A stretch of 64,000 bases of DNA from Desulfuromonadales bacterium (GCA_016650295.1 JAENWA010000069.1:1-64000); one strand, 5' to 3'. Positions 35,577-44,951 are shown, numbered from the stretch's first letter. Made by a program: numbers and translations. Notes: a model not told the origin generated them from the sequence alone.

Positions 35577-37466
35577 CTAGCGATGTTTTGACGTTGCGCC
35601 TTTCTGTCTGTCACCGCGCTGATTCCGACGAGCCGCAGCATCCGTCTTCTCCTTGATTCCATCAGGTATCCGCTTGACCCCTCCCAGCAGCACAGCGGCA
35701 ACCTCTTCCCTTCCCAACTCCCGAAGCGCCTCAAGCACCTTGTTCCGCTCCGCCGGCTGGTGCCACAAGAGCAGCGCCTTCTGCAGGCCCTTTTCGCGAT
35801 CACTGCGCGGCACATGGACCGCATTGCCGGTATCCGGGTCGAGCCCGGTATAGAACATGCAGGTTGAGAGAGAGCCAGGGGTCGGAGTAAAGTCCTGCAC
35901 CTGCTCTACCTGGAATCCCAGACCTTTGAGCGTCAGCGCCAGTTCCAGCATATCCGCCAAAGTACAGCCGGGATGGCCTGAGATCAGATAGGGTACGATC
36001 TGCTGTCGTTTGCCGATACGGTCACTCTCCTCGCGGAAACGCCGCAGAAAGGACTCAAAGGACTTTTGTCCCGGCTTGCGCATCAGGGCCGTGACATGCT
36101 CCGCGAAATGCTCCGGAGCGACCTTGAGAAGCCCGCTGACATGATGGCCGACCAGTTCCTGAAAGTATCCCGCCTGCCGTTCCATCAGGTCATAGCGCAC
36201 CCCGGAAGAGACTGCCACGTGCTTGACACCGTCCACGCCGCGCACCCTGCGCAGCATTCTGACAGCGCGTCTGTCATCGCTGGCCAGGTTCCTGCAGATG
36301 GCGGGAAAGAGACAGCTTGCACGGCGGCACGACCGCTGTGCCTCAGGGTTGCCGCAGGACAGGCCGTACATGTTGGCGGTCGGTCCTCCCACATCACTGA
36401 TGCTGCCCCGGAACCAGGACTTGTCAACAAGGTCCCTGACCTCGCTTGCGATCGAGTCCTCGCTGCGGGACTGGATTGTCTTGCCCTGATGCAGGGCAAT
36501 CGCGCAGAAGGCACAGCCGCCGAAACAGCCGCGATGGCTGGTTATGGATGTTTTGATCTGTTCCCAGGCCGGGATCGGCTCCCGGTAGGACGGGTGCGGA
36601 GCCTTCTCGAACGGCAGTGCATAAACCGCATCCATCTCGGCCTCGGAAAGCGGCAGGGCCGGTGGAGCAGCGATCAGCAGGCGATCGGCGTGCGGCTGGA
36701 TAATCATACGGGAGCTGCCTGAATTGTGTTCGCTGCTGAACAGGCGGAAGGCCTCGGCAAATTCGGCCCTGTCGGCACAAACCGTCTCGTAGGAAGGTAT
36801 CTCCACGACCGATGTGCCGGCAGCATCGTTTTTTCGCTCATCCTCCAATTCACCTGTCCGGGCGACCCGGCAGGTACCGCGTACATCGCGGATATCCTGA
36901 ATCCGCTCACCGGCATGCAAACGCTGAACCACTTCCAGAAGCGGCCGTTCGGCCATGCCGTAGATCAGCAGGTCCGCTTTGGCGTCGAACAGGATCGAAC
37001 GCCGGACCTTGTCCTCCCAGAAATCATAATGGGCAAACCTGCGCAGCGAAGCCTCAATGCCGCCGATAATCACCGGCACGTCCCGGTAGGCCTCTTTCAG
37101 GCGGGAGGTATAGATAATGGTGGCCCGGTTGGGGCGGGCGCCATGCCGGTTGCCGGGCGTATAGGCATCGTCGTGGCGCAGTTTGCGGGCCGGAGTATAA
37201 TGGGCAACCATCGAGTCCATGGCGCCGGCCGAGACGGCAAAACAGAGCCGGGGACGCCCTAGGGCCATGAACGCGTCCTTTGTGCGCCAGTCCGGCTGGG
37301 CAATGATGCCAACCCTGAAACCATGCTTCTCAAGCCAACGGGCCAGCAACGGCACACCAAAGGCCGGGTGGTCTATGTAGGCATCGCCGCTGATGAAGAT
37401 CACATCCAGCTCACTCCAGCCGCGTTTTGAAACGTCTTCCCGGGTTATGGGAATAAACTGCATCAT
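35577..37466 (-). CDS. YgiQ-family radical SAM protein
   Basis: 629 aa. N-terminal domain [20 protein letters not shown] with [20 protein letters not shown] is the YgiQ hallmark; the radical SAM cluster is CFGGCAFC after [18 protein letters not shown] and GDRQ-type tails follow. Substrate unknown for the family. Start: tandem ATGs at 37466 and 37463. The C-terminal tail [17 protein letters not shown] is basic and low-complexity. Confidence 0.88.
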   Translation of the reverse strand: MMQFIPITREDVSKRGWSELDVIFISGDAYIDHPAFGVPLLARWLEKHGFRVGIIAQPDWRTKDAFMALGRPRLCFAVSAGAMDSMVAHYTPARKLRHDDAYTPGNRHGARPNRATIIYTSRLKEAYRDVPVIIGGIEASLRRFAHYDFWEDKVRRSILFDAKADLLIYGMAERPLLEVVQRLHAGERIQDIRDVRGTCRVARTGELEDERKNDAAGTSVVEIPSYETVCADRAEFAEAFRLFSSEHNSGSSRMIIQPHADRLLIAAPPALPLSEAEMDAVYALPFEKAPHPSYREPIPAWEQIKTSITSHRGCFGGCAFCAIALHQGKTIQSRSEDSIASEVRDLVDKSWFRGSISDVGGPTANMYGLSCGNPEAQRSCRRASCLFPAICRNLASDDRRAVRMLRRVRGVDGVKHVAVSSGVRYDLMERQAGYFQELVGHHVSGLLKVAPEHFAEHVTALMRKPGQKSFESFLRRFREESDRIGKRQQIVPYLISGHPGCTLADMLELALTLKGLGFQVEQVQDFTPTPGSLSTCMFYTGLDPDTGNAVHVPRSDREKGLQKALLLWHQPAERNKVLEALRELGREEVAAVLLGGVKRIPDGIKEKTDAAARRNQRGDRQKGATSKHR

Positions 37467-37785
37467 GCATCACTCCAAGCCATCGGCTTACTACCCCTGG
37501 GGTATTTTCTCACATCAAAACGAAAGGTTGCCCCCACATCACGCTCGACAGGCACCTGATATTCCATTATCTGAAATCAAGGAATTGATTAGCTTCTTTA
37601 ATATACTGGATGTATATGCGTATGAATACAAGATCTGGTTTTATACTGTTATGTCTCGCAATCTGTTTAGAAGCTCAAGTCAGGGATTGCTGGAGAACAT
37701 CAAGCCATGTGGCAATAAAAAAAGGGCGCGGACAGCGCCCCTTTTTATCTGATCCCTCATCCCTCATCCCTCATCTCTCAACAAC
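37467..37785. other. Intergenic stretch with terminator and CATCCCT repeats
   Basis: About 319 bases upstream of the radical SAM gene and downstream of PBP1A. No gene seen. It holds the PBP terminator (37719-37745) and a tandem CTCATCCCTCATCCCTCATC-like tract (about 37749-37780) of the same kind as 63211-63240. Confidence 0.6.
37719..37745 (-). terminator. Rho-independent terminator of the PBP1A gene
   Basis: GGGCGC (37724-37729) / GCGCCC (37735-37740) with a five-base loop and one extra C on the right arm; A-run on the plus strand gives seven or more T after the stem in the minus direction. Lies 40 bases after the PBP stop. Confidence 0.8.
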
Positions 37786-40122
37786 CTATGGCTTGGCTCC
37801 CGCCCCGACTTCGCCATCATAACTGCTCGGCTCGGTTCCCTTGATGAAACATTCCATAACCGCACCCGGCGTACCTTCCCTCGCCAGCCCGCCGGTACGC
37901 GGATTAATCAGCACAAAGGACACATTTTCCGGTGCCTGAAAATCCTCCACCGGTAGCGACGCCGTTGCCTTTTGCATGAACTCTGCCCAGATGGGGGCCG
38001 ATGCCACCCCGCCCGTACCGCCGGAGCCAAGCGAACGCTCCTGGTCATAGCCCACCCAGACCCCCGCAACCAGCTGGGGGACATATCCGACAAACCAGGC
38101 ATCCTTGGCTTCATTGGTTGTCCCGGTCTTGCCTGCTACCGGGCGGTTTATGGTGGCACGGTGTCCGGTACCGCTCATTACGACACTCTGCATCAGGTTG
38201 GTAATTACATAGGATGCTTCCGGCGAAACCGCGGGGACACCCACCGGCGGTGCAGTTTCCTGCAGAACGGTCCCATCGGTGTCCGTTACCCTGGTTATAA
38301 AGTACGAAGGCAGCAGCACACCTTTATTGGCAAAGACCGCATAGACCCCGGTCAACTCGAAGGGGGAGACGCTGGCGGCTCCCAGAGCCAGGGCCAGATT
38401 GGGCTCAATCTTGGCGGTGAAGCCGAGCCTCTTTGCAAATTCAACTGCATACGGTGCACCGATCTGCTCCATGATTTTGACGCTGACAATATTGATGGAA
38501 TAGGTCAGCGCCTCACGCATGGTTACGGGACCACGGAAGTTGTTATCATAATTTTTAGGCTTCCAGGTACCGCCGGAACCATCCGGGTATTCCACTTCGG
38601 CATCATTGATAACCGTTGCAGTCGTCAGCCCTTTTTCCAGGGCTGCCGCGTATATGATTGGCTTGAATGCCGAACCGGCATTGCGCTTGGCCTGGATGGC
38701 GCGATTGAACTGGCTCTTGCGGAAGTCATAGCCTCCGACCATGGCCTTGACCCCTCCGCTGCGCGGATCAATAGCCACCAGCGCCGCCTGAACAGCCGGA
38801 GTCTGGTCAAGTGCAAACTGGGCTCCATCCCTGTTTACATCAGGTGTTACTATCGAAACATCGATAACAGAACCGAGCGTCAAAGACCTGTTGCCCTTCT
38901 CGGACTTGCCGTAACTGTTGATCATGCCGAGCTTGCCGGCCCAGGACATGTGTTTACGCGCCAGCAGACCCTTTCGATCACCGACCCTGACGATTGCCTC
39001 GCCCTTTTCGGGATTGAATCCGACCACAACGCCCTGGTAGCTCTCACCGGTCTTGAGAGTTGATGAATCGATCCCGTCCTCAGCCTTGCCGCAGAACGCC
39101 TCCACTTCGGAGTCCTTGAGATATTTGATTGGCCCGCGGAACCCCTGACGCTTGTCCACCGCCTTCAGCCCGTTACGGATGCTCTCGTAAGCCGCCCGCT
39201 GCATCTCGGCATTCATGGTGGTGTAGATCTTCAGCCCGCCCTTGTAGAGGTTGTCTTCCCCGTATTTTTCCTCCAGCTGAATTCGCAGGTATTCCAGAAA
39301 ATAGGCCGACTGCTGGCTGTTTACCTTTTTCATGGGCTGGATAATGATTACGGTCTTTTTGGCATGTTCTGCCTCGGCCGGAGTAATATAGGCCTCCTTG
39401 ACCATCCGCTCCAGCACGTAGGCCTGCCGTTCGCGGGCCTTATCCAGATGCTTGATGGGAGAATAGGTATTGGGAGCCTTGGGAAGCCCGGCCAGCATTG
39501 CGATTTCAGCCAGGTTGAGCTTATCGACATTCTTGCCGAAATAGGTCTCGGAGGCAACCTGCACACCGTAGGCTCCGGCTCCGAGATAGATCTGGTTGAG
39601 ATACAGGTACAGGATCTCGTCCTTGGAGAGCTTCTCTTCCATGCGTTTGGCAAGAATGGCCTCCTTGATCTTGCGGGAGAACTTTTTCTCCGACGTCAGC
39701 AGCATGGACTTGGTCACCTGTTGGGTAATGGTGGAAGCCCCCTCCTTCTTGCGCATGGAAATCACGTTTTTGAAGGCCGCACGGAGAATCCCCAGGTAGT
39801 CGATGCCCTTGTGCTGATAAAAGCTGGCGTCTTCAGCGGCAACAAAAGCCTGGATCAGCTTGCGCGGCATCTTGTTGACCGGCACCACGATCCGGCGCTC
39901 CAGGTAGAACTCACCCACCAGACTGCCATCATCACCAAAGACCTGCGAAACTATCGGCGGCTTGTAATCGGTCAGGCGATCAACCCGCGGAAGCTTGGCC
40001 ATCAGGAAAAAGACATAGCCGGATATCCCCAGAAGCGCCACAACGCCCAGCGTTACAACAACCAGCAGCAATCCGGATAAAAAACCACTGGTTCGAGGCG
40101 GCGTTTGTGTCTTGTTATTCAT
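37786..40122 (-). CDS. mrcA: Penicillin-binding protein 1A (bifunctional transglycosylase/transpeptidase)
   Basis: 778 aa peptidoglycan synthase. One N-terminal membrane helix, then the GT51 domain with EDASFYQHKGIDYLGILRA and GASTITQQVTKSMLL, an OB-like insertion, and the transpeptidase with SxxK in AGSAFKPIIYAAALEKG, SxN in TYSINIVSVKIM and KTGTTNEAKDAWFVGY. ATG at 40122 has GGGGA nine bases upstream; the longer frame to 40164 lacks a ribosome site. Normal length for class A PBP1A. Confidence 0.94.
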   Translation of the reverse strand: MNNKTQTPPRTSGFLSGLLLVVVTLGVVALLGISGYVFFLMAKLPRVDRLTDYKPPIVSQVFGDDGSLVGEFYLERRIVVPVNKMPRKLIQAFVAAEDASFYQHKGIDYLGILRAAFKNVISMRKKEGASTITQQVTKSMLLTSEKKFSRKIKEAILAKRMEEKLSKDEILYLYLNQIYLGAGAYGVQVASETYFGKNVDKLNLAEIAMLAGLPKAPNTYSPIKHLDKARERQAYVLERMVKEAYITPAEAEHAKKTVIIIQPMKKVNSQQSAYFLEYLRIQLEEKYGEDNLYKGGLKIYTTMNAEMQRAAYESIRNGLKAVDKRQGFRGPIKYLKDSEVEAFCGKAEDGIDSSTLKTGESYQGVVVGFNPEKGEAIVRVGDRKGLLARKHMSWAGKLGMINSYGKSEKGNRSLTLGSVIDVSIVTPDVNRDGAQFALDQTPAVQAALVAIDPRSGGVKAMVGGYDFRKSQFNRAIQAKRNAGSAFKPIIYAAALEKGLTTATVINDAEVEYPDGSGGTWKPKNYDNNFRGPVTMREALTYSINIVSVKIMEQIGAPYAVEFAKRLGFTAKIEPNLALALGAASVSPFELTGVYAVFANKGVLLPSYFITRVTDTDGTVLQETAPPVGVPAVSPEASYVITNLMQSVVMSGTGHRATINRPVAGKTGTTNEAKDAWFVGYVPQLVAGVWVGYDQERSLGSGGTGGVASAPIWAEFMQKATASLPVEDFQAPENVSFVLINPRTGGLAREGTPGAVMECFIKGTEPSSYDGEVGAGAKP

Positions 40123-40455
40123 TCGTTCATTCCCCACATATTCCCTCTTGAAAAGCACTGTCACTTACTGAACATCAATACTTCAATCTATGCAAAATAG
40201 CCCAGATCAGTCAGATAATTCAAGCAGAATAACAAATCCGCTCGACGTCTGGAGGATTCGACAACCCCGAAGTTCTGATGAGTGCTACCGTCAAAAAATT
40301 CCCGAGAAATTCACCCAGCCATTCCGCTATTCCACGGCTTATAGTTCGGTTATACGACCAGTTATATTTTAATTAAAAATGCAACACACTGAAAAGATAA
40401 TATTAATTAAATGGTTTGTTTTTTGCATAAACCCTTAATCATTAAATATTTGTTC

Positions 40456-40535
40456 CGTCCATGGTAACCCTATCGAGAGGTAGGCACACAAAGCCACAGG
40501 TCCTGGTTTAAAAAAAGGACAGCTGGGCTACCGGA
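40456..40535 (+). ncRNA. GEMM-class riboswitch aptamer (c-di-GMP or 3',3'-cGAMP)
   Basis: Features of the GEMM-I consensus occur in order: GGTAACC, the stem CCTA..TAGG capped by a CGAGAG-type GNRA tetraloop (40469-40484), the invariant ACACAAAGCCACAGGTCC with GCCACAGG, a second stem closed by GGACAGCTGGGCTACCG, and the flanking stem GTCC/GGAC. Geobacter relatives use such elements to sense c-di-GMP or cGAMP; I could not safely assign the specificity position. The terminator 70 bases on is the likely expression platform, controlling the following four genes. Confidence 0.85.
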
Positions 40536-40603
40536 CATAATCTGGGCGGGACTTCTGTGCATTTCTTTATTTTTAAAAATTCTGGATGCGACTAATTTAA
40601 CTG

Positions 40604-40646
40604 ACCGGCAGTGCGGATATGTTCCGTGCGCCGGTTTTTTGTTTTT
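40604..40646 (+). terminator. Riboswitch expression-platform terminator
   Basis: ACCGGC with GTGCGGA (40604-40617) pairs with TCCGTGC and GCCGGT through 40635 using two G-U pairs, loop TATGT, then TTTTTTGTTTTT. Located between the GEMM aptamer and the first gene, so readthrough would be ligand-controlled. Confidence 0.8.
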
Positions 40647-40694
40647 CTGGAGCGTATGTAATTTAACGAAATAAAAAATGAAAGGGAGGAAAGT

Positions 40695-41486
40695 ATGAGT
40701 AATTTATTTAAGCGCTTGTTTGTGACTGGGGCAATGGCTGCAATGTTGACTGTAGCGATTCCGCTGTTCGCAGCAGGAGTACCAACGATACTTAGCTATC
40801 AAGGATTTTTAACTGACAGTTCTAGCCAGCCAATTACTGGTCAAAAGACTATCACTATTAATCTCTATTCTGTTCCTTCCGGAGGTACTTTTTTTTGGTC
40901 GGAAACGCAAACTGTGAATGTACGCAACGGTAACTTCGCTGTTGCGCTCGGGAATATCAATCCTCTCAATCCAACCCAATTCTCTAGCAACGTATACGTC
41001 GGTTTGACTTTAGGCTCAGATAGTGAAATGACTCCACGTCAAACTCTTGTTAGCGTGCCTTTTGCCTTTAACGCGAATAACGGAGTACCGCAGGGAGTAA
41101 TCGTTATGTGGAGTGGGGCGATTAACCAGATACCAAGCGGTTGGGCACTCTGCAATGGGACGGCTGGGACGCCTGATTTGAGGGATAGGTTTGTTGTTGG
41201 AGCAGGTAATACTTATATACCTGGAACAACAGGAGGAAATACAACTATCAACTTGCAACATGGCCACATAATCAATGACCACACACACTCTGGAACTACA
41301 GGTTCTTCAAATTCAAATAAGAGTAGAAATGAAGGTAGCAGTTCAAGCTTTACTCTCCCAGAGACAGCACATGGCCATAGTTTTACAACCGGTGGCGCAA
41401 GTGATAGAGGTACCAGCAGCAGTCTTAGTACTGCACAAGATGTCCGTCCTCCTTACTATGCCTTGGCCTATATAATGAAGCTCTAG
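40695..41486 (+). CDS. Secreted protein with phage tail-collar-like domain
   Basis: 263 aa. Signal peptide MSNLFKRLFVTGAMAAMLTV followed by AIPLFAAG; residues about 28-130 are a beta-rich domain (ILSYQGFLTDSSSQPITGQK). From about 134 a collar-type fold appears: GVIVMWSGAINQIPSGWALC, then NGTAGTPDLRDRFVVGAG, and the C-terminal RPPYYALAYIMKL. Histidine pairs (QHGHIINDHTH, ETAHGHSF) could bind metal, as in tail collars. First gene after the GEMM riboswitch; SD GGGAGGAAAG. Exported structural or adhesive role inferred. Confidence 0.75.
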   Translation: MSNLFKRLFVTGAMAAMLTVAIPLFAAGVPTILSYQGFLTDSSSQPITGQKTITINLYSVPSGGTFFWSETQTVNVRNGNFAVALGNINPLNPTQFSSNVYVGLTLGSDSEMTPRQTLVSVPFAFNANNGVPQGVIVMWSGAINQIPSGWALCNGTAGTPDLRDRFVVGAGNTYIPGTTGGNTTINLQHGHIINDHTHSGTTGSSNSNKSRNEGSSSSFTLPETAHGHSFTTGGASDRGTSSSLSTAQDVRPPYYALAYIMKL

Positions 41487-41505
41487 CCACACACGGAGAG
41501 TAAAA

Positions 41506-43593
41506 ATGAAAATATTTTTATTTGTATTGATGTTTATTCTTAGTGTGCTCTTTTATTCCCTGACAGGAGCGAATGATTATGGAACGATGGCGAGTAACAA
41601 TTATCAAATCTTCCTTGCTGATATGAGCATAGCCGAAAGTGGTGCCAATGGGACTAGTTTAGAGCTAGTATTTTCTTTGATGACCCCATATCAAGAAGTT
41701 TTCGCAACTGACAATTCCGGGAATTCTTTGACGACTCCGCATTACTTTATTATATCTGTTCCCGGCGCACCGACAATCGGGACGGCCACAGTCGGCGATA
41801 CCCAGGCCACGGTTACCTTCACGACTCCAGACTCCAACGGTGGCAGTGCTATTACCAACTACTCGGTGACTTCCAATCCTGGCAATTTCACCGCTACTGG
41901 TACCGGCAGCCCGTTAACCGTTACCGGCTTGACCAACGGCACCGCCTATACCTTCACTGTGACAGCAACCAATGCTGTTGGCACTGGTTTGCAGTCAATA
42001 TCATCAAATAGTGTGACACCTATCGGCACCCAGTCAATCACCTTCCCGTCACTGACGGCAAAGAGTTACGGGGTTGGAGATTTCGATCCCGGGGCTACGG
42101 CAAGTTCAGGACTCGCGGTAACATACACCAGCTCAAACCCAGCGGTGGCAACCATGTTGGCAGGAAAAATCCATGTTGTCGGCGTCGGTTCCACGACCAT
42201 AACTGCCAGCCAAGCTGGCAATACCAGTTTCACCGCAGCAACGGACGTAACACAGAGTTTGACTGTAAACCCGGCGACACTCACGGTGACGGCAAGCTAC
42301 AAAAGCAAGACCTACGGAGCATCAAACCCCGCTTTAACCATAGCCTATTCCGGATTTGTCAACAGCGATACGGCGGCAAGCCTTACGACACAGCCGGTTG
42401 TAGCAACGACGGCCACGATGTCAAGTGCAGTCGGCAGCTATCCAATCACCGTCAGTGGTGGAGTGAGCAGCAATTACACCTTTACCTGTATTCCCGGAAC
42501 CCTGTCTGTCACCCAGGCAACCTTGACGGTGACGGCGAACGGTACCAGCAGAATTTATGGAGTTGCAAACCCGGCATTCACACTTTCCTATTCCGGGTTT
42601 GTCAACGGTGACACGGCAGCAAGCCTTACAAGTCAGCCAACCGCCACGACAACGGCAACGACGGCTAGCTCGGCGGGTAGTTATCCAATCACCGTCAGTA
42701 GTGGAGCAAGCAGCAACTACAGTTTTACCTACGTTTCGGGCACTCTGACTGTAAACACCATAAATCTTACCGTAACAGCGAATAATGCCAGCAGATCCTA
42801 CGGGACAGCCAATCCGGCATTCACACTTTCCTATTCCGGCTTTGTCAACGGCGACACTGCTGCAAGCCTGACAAGTCAGCCGACCGCTGCAACGGCGGCA
42901 ACATCGTCCAGCCCGGTCGGCAGCTATCCGATCACCGTCAGCGGCGGAGCAAGCAGCAACTACAGTTTTACCTACGTTTCGGGCACTCTGACTGTAAACA
43001 CCATAAATCTTGCCGTAACAGCGAACAATGCCAGTAGATCCTATGGGACAGCCAATCCGGCATTCACACTTTCCTATTCCGGCTTTGTCAACGGCGACAC
43101 TGCTGCAAGCCTGACAAGTCAGCCGACCGCCACTACGACCGCAACAATGTCCAGCCAGATCGGAAGCTATCCGATCACCGTCAGCGGCGGAGTGAGCGGC
43201 AACTACAGTTTCACTTACGTTTCAGGCGCTCTGACTGTAAACACCAAAAATCTTACCGTAACAGCGAACAATGCCAGTAGATCCTATGGGACAGCCAATC
43301 CGGCATTCACACTTTCCTATTCCGGCTTTGTCAACGGCGACACTGCTGCAAGCCTTACAAGCCAGCCGACCGCCACTACGACCGCAACAATGTCCAGCCA
43401 GATCGGAAGCTATTCGATCACTGTCAGCGGCGGAGTGAGCGGCAACTACAGCTTCTCTTATGTTTCAGGCACCCTGAGCATAAATTCCGGCGGCGAAGGT
43501 GGAGGTACTCAAGTCCCTGTCATGGATGGTTGGTGGCTGCTGCCGGGGATGTTGGCCGGTTTGGGTATGTTTGCCCGTAGAAGGAAAGAGTAA
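41506..43593 (+). CDS. Surface protein with fibronectin type III and MBG repeats and C-terminal exosortase signal
   Basis: 695 aa. Signal peptide MKIFLFVLMFILSVLFYSLTG; residues about 85-170 form an Fn3 domain (GAPTIGTATVGDTQATVTF); 175-255 a bacterial Ig-like domain; then five MBG-type repeats, the last four with an 81-residue (243-base) period and nearly identical DNA (each starting LTVTANNASRSYGTANPAF or similar). The C-terminus is GGEGGGTQVPVMDGWWLLPG followed by a hydrophobic stretch and ARRRKE: a tripartite sorting signal with an unusual VPVMDGWW box in place of PEP or IPTLxxWG. Adjacent to its probable exosortase. Likely outer-surface or matrix component. Confidence 0.85.
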   Translation: MKIFLFVLMFILSVLFYSLTGANDYGTMASNNYQIFLADMSIAESGANGTSLELVFSLMTPYQEVFATDNSGNSLTTPHYFIISVPGAPTIGTATVGDTQATVTFTTPDSNGGSAITNYSVTSNPGNFTATGTGSPLTVTGLTNGTAYTFTVTATNAVGTGLQSISSNSVTPIGTQSITFPSLTAKSYGVGDFDPGATASSGLAVTYTSSNPAVATMLAGKIHVVGVGSTTITASQAGNTSFTAATDVTQSLTVNPATLTVTASYKSKTYGASNPALTIAYSGFVNSDTAASLTTQPVVATTATMSSAVGSYPITVSGGVSSNYTFTCIPGTLSVTQATLTVTANGTSRIYGVANPAFTLSYSGFVNGDTAASLTSQPTATTTATTASSAGSYPITVSSGASSNYSFTYVSGTLTVNTINLTVTANNASRSYGTANPAFTLSYSGFVNGDTAASLTSQPTAATAATSSSPVGSYPITVSGGASSNYSFTYVSGTLTVNTINLAVTANNASRSYGTANPAFTLSYSGFVNGDTAASLTSQPTATTTATMSSQIGSYPITVSGGVSGNYSFTYVSGALTVNTKNLTVTANNASRSYGTANPAFTLSYSGFVNGDTAASLTSQPTATTTATMSSQIGSYSITVSGGVSGNYSFSYVSGTLSINSGGEGGGTQVPVMDGWWLLPGMLAGLGMFARRRKE
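42520..43490 (+). repeat. 243-bp tandem coding repeats
   Basis: Four in-frame copies starting near 42520, 42763, 43006 and 43249 within the MBG protein. Copies 2-4 are almost identical at DNA level, so copy number could change by recombination or slippage. Confidence 0.9.
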
Positions 43594-43597
43594 CCCT

Positions 43598-44185
43598 TTG
43601 GCAAAAAAGAAGAGAAAGGTTAATTCAGAACAAATCCACGTAGAGCAGCCGATGCAAAAAGAAGCCGGGGCGAGCAATCGCCCCGGCTCTTCCCTTGTCA
43701 AAACCTGCATTCTGTTTGCCGTGATCCTTGCCGGACTTCACGCCTTCACCTGGCTCTTCGCGCTCAAGGGATATATCCAGTGGGGAAACGGCACGGCACA
43801 GATTGTTTCCACCATCCTCAATACCATGGGGATACAGAATATTGTTGACCGCAACATTATCTGCCTTCACAACGATACCTGGAACGTCACCTCCGAATGT
43901 ACCGCTGTCAATGCAGTATTTCTGTTTGTCTCCTTTGTCCTGGCCTATTCGTCGGAATTCAAATCAAAAGCCATAGGAGTCGCAACGGGAATACCGCTCA
44001 TACTAACAATCAACATAATCCGGCTTGTTGTGCTGGGATGGGTGACGGAATACTGGCCCAAGCATGCCCATCTCTTCCATGATTATGTCTGGGAGACTAT
44101 CTTTATCTTCTTTATCATTTCCCTCTGGTTCGTATGGATTAATCTGGTGGTGAGTCGTGAAAAAAATATTGCCGTTTCTTGCTAG
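43598..44185 (+). CDS. Exosortase (XrtH-like)
   Basis: 195 aa membrane cysteine transpeptidase predicted to cleave the sorting signal of the preceding protein. Hydrophobic segments surround the catalytic triad: Cys101 in SECTAVNAV, Arg142 in NIIRLVVLG and His161 in LFHDYVWET, the exosortase Cys-Arg-His set. TTG start at 43598 follows GGAAAGAG eight bases upstream; the basic N-terminus AKKKRK is cytosolic. The 695-aa protein ends four bases earlier. XrtH subtype suggested by neighbour and target type, not proven. Confidence 0.8.
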   Translation: MAKKKRKVNSEQIHVEQPMQKEAGASNRPGSSLVKTCILFAVILAGLHAFTWLFALKGYIQWGNGTAQIVSTILNTMGIQNIVDRNIICLHNDTWNVTSECTAVNAVFLFVSFVLAYSSEFKSKAIGVATGIPLILTINIIRLVVLGWVTEYWPKHAHLFHDYVWETIFIFFIISLWFVWINLVVSREKNIAVSC

Positions 44186-44618
44186 GCTGCTCGTCATTTC
44201 CCTGCTGTTTGTACCAGTCTTGCCATATTTCCATCAATCCTACAAATTCGTTCTGACACTCATTACAACCGAAAGCATGCCGACAAGCGAGATGATGAAC
44301 TCTCTCCCCTATGATGGCTCAAACAACCTCTACACTTATCTGGTGCTCATCTTGGCGATACCTGGGATGGAGATTAAGAAGAGGGTTATTGGTATTGTCA
44401 CGGGGATCGCACTGTTCCTTTTTGTTGATTTCTTCATGATGGCGATTTGGATTCCTTACCTGAAAACACCCCGGCCATCCCTGGCAAACATGGCTGTATC
44501 GTATGGGTGGCTGGTTGTGGCCCATTACCTGCTGCCGTTTCTGCTCTGGCTTGCGTTTGCCTTCAGGCAGATCGAGGGATTATTCAGAGGCGGGACATCC
44601 GTTGAGCAAACCGGTTAA
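44157..44618 (+). CDS. Exosortase-associated small membrane protein
   Basis: 153 aa with about four hydrophobic segments (LLVISLLFVPVLPYF, LYTYLVLILAIPGM, GIVTGIALFLFVDFFMM, LVVAHYLLPFLLWLAFAF). GTG start at 44157, overlapping the exosortase 3' end by 29 bases, so translation is coupled. Similar small membrane proteins accompany exosortase H, as I recall. Its role, perhaps assembly or substrate handover, is inferred. End of the riboswitch-controlled operon. Confidence 0.65.
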   Translation: MKKILPFLARLLVISLLFVPVLPYFHQSYKFVLTLITTESMPTSEMMNSLPYDGSNNLYTYLVLILAIPGMEIKKRVIGIVTGIALFLFVDFFMMAIWIPYLKTPRPSLANMAVSYGWLVVAHYLLPFLLWLAFAFRQIEGLFRGGTSVEQTG

Positions 44619-44789
44619 GCTTCGCGTGCAATCGTAATCCCCGTTTGCATCAACCGAGAGGATTCAAGCAGAATCAGGCTGTTACAATGCCGAGCATATC
44701 TCTGTAACTCCAAATTCTATTGCATTCTCCAGCTCATTTTCCACTTGTAAAGCACCCTGACCTTCTATACAGTTCCATCCCACAATCAG

Positions 44790-44880
44790 CACTCTCCGAG
44801 TCGCACTGCCTACGGGGGAATAATCCTCACGGCCTGTGACCTGCGGGTGTCGCCGGAAACAGCGCCGCCCTCCTTTAGTG
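44790..44880 (+). ncRNA. Candidate Moco/Tuco-type structured RNA
   Basis: CACT (44790-44793) can pair with AGTG (44877-44880); inside are CTCCGAG, an internal GCC..GG/CC..GGC stem (about 44808-44833) and GGAAACAGCGCCGCCCTCC. The arrangement recalls the molybdenum/tungsten-cofactor RNA motif, and the next genes are a tungstate-type transporter. Assigned from memory of the motif and context, without alignment. Confidence 0.4.
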
Positions 44881-44951
44881 AGTTAGAAGTTTTTTTTGCT
44901 TTGTTCTGGCAAAAAATAACTTCGTGAACAAACTATCCTGTCTGTTAGGGA

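Larger units (their letters stand above)
40123..40694. other. Riboswitch-containing leader region
   Basis: Contains the PBP1A upstream region, an AT-rich promoter-like zone (about 40350-40450), the GEMM aptamer (40456-40535) and its terminator (40604-40646). No coding content of note. Confidence 0.7.
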
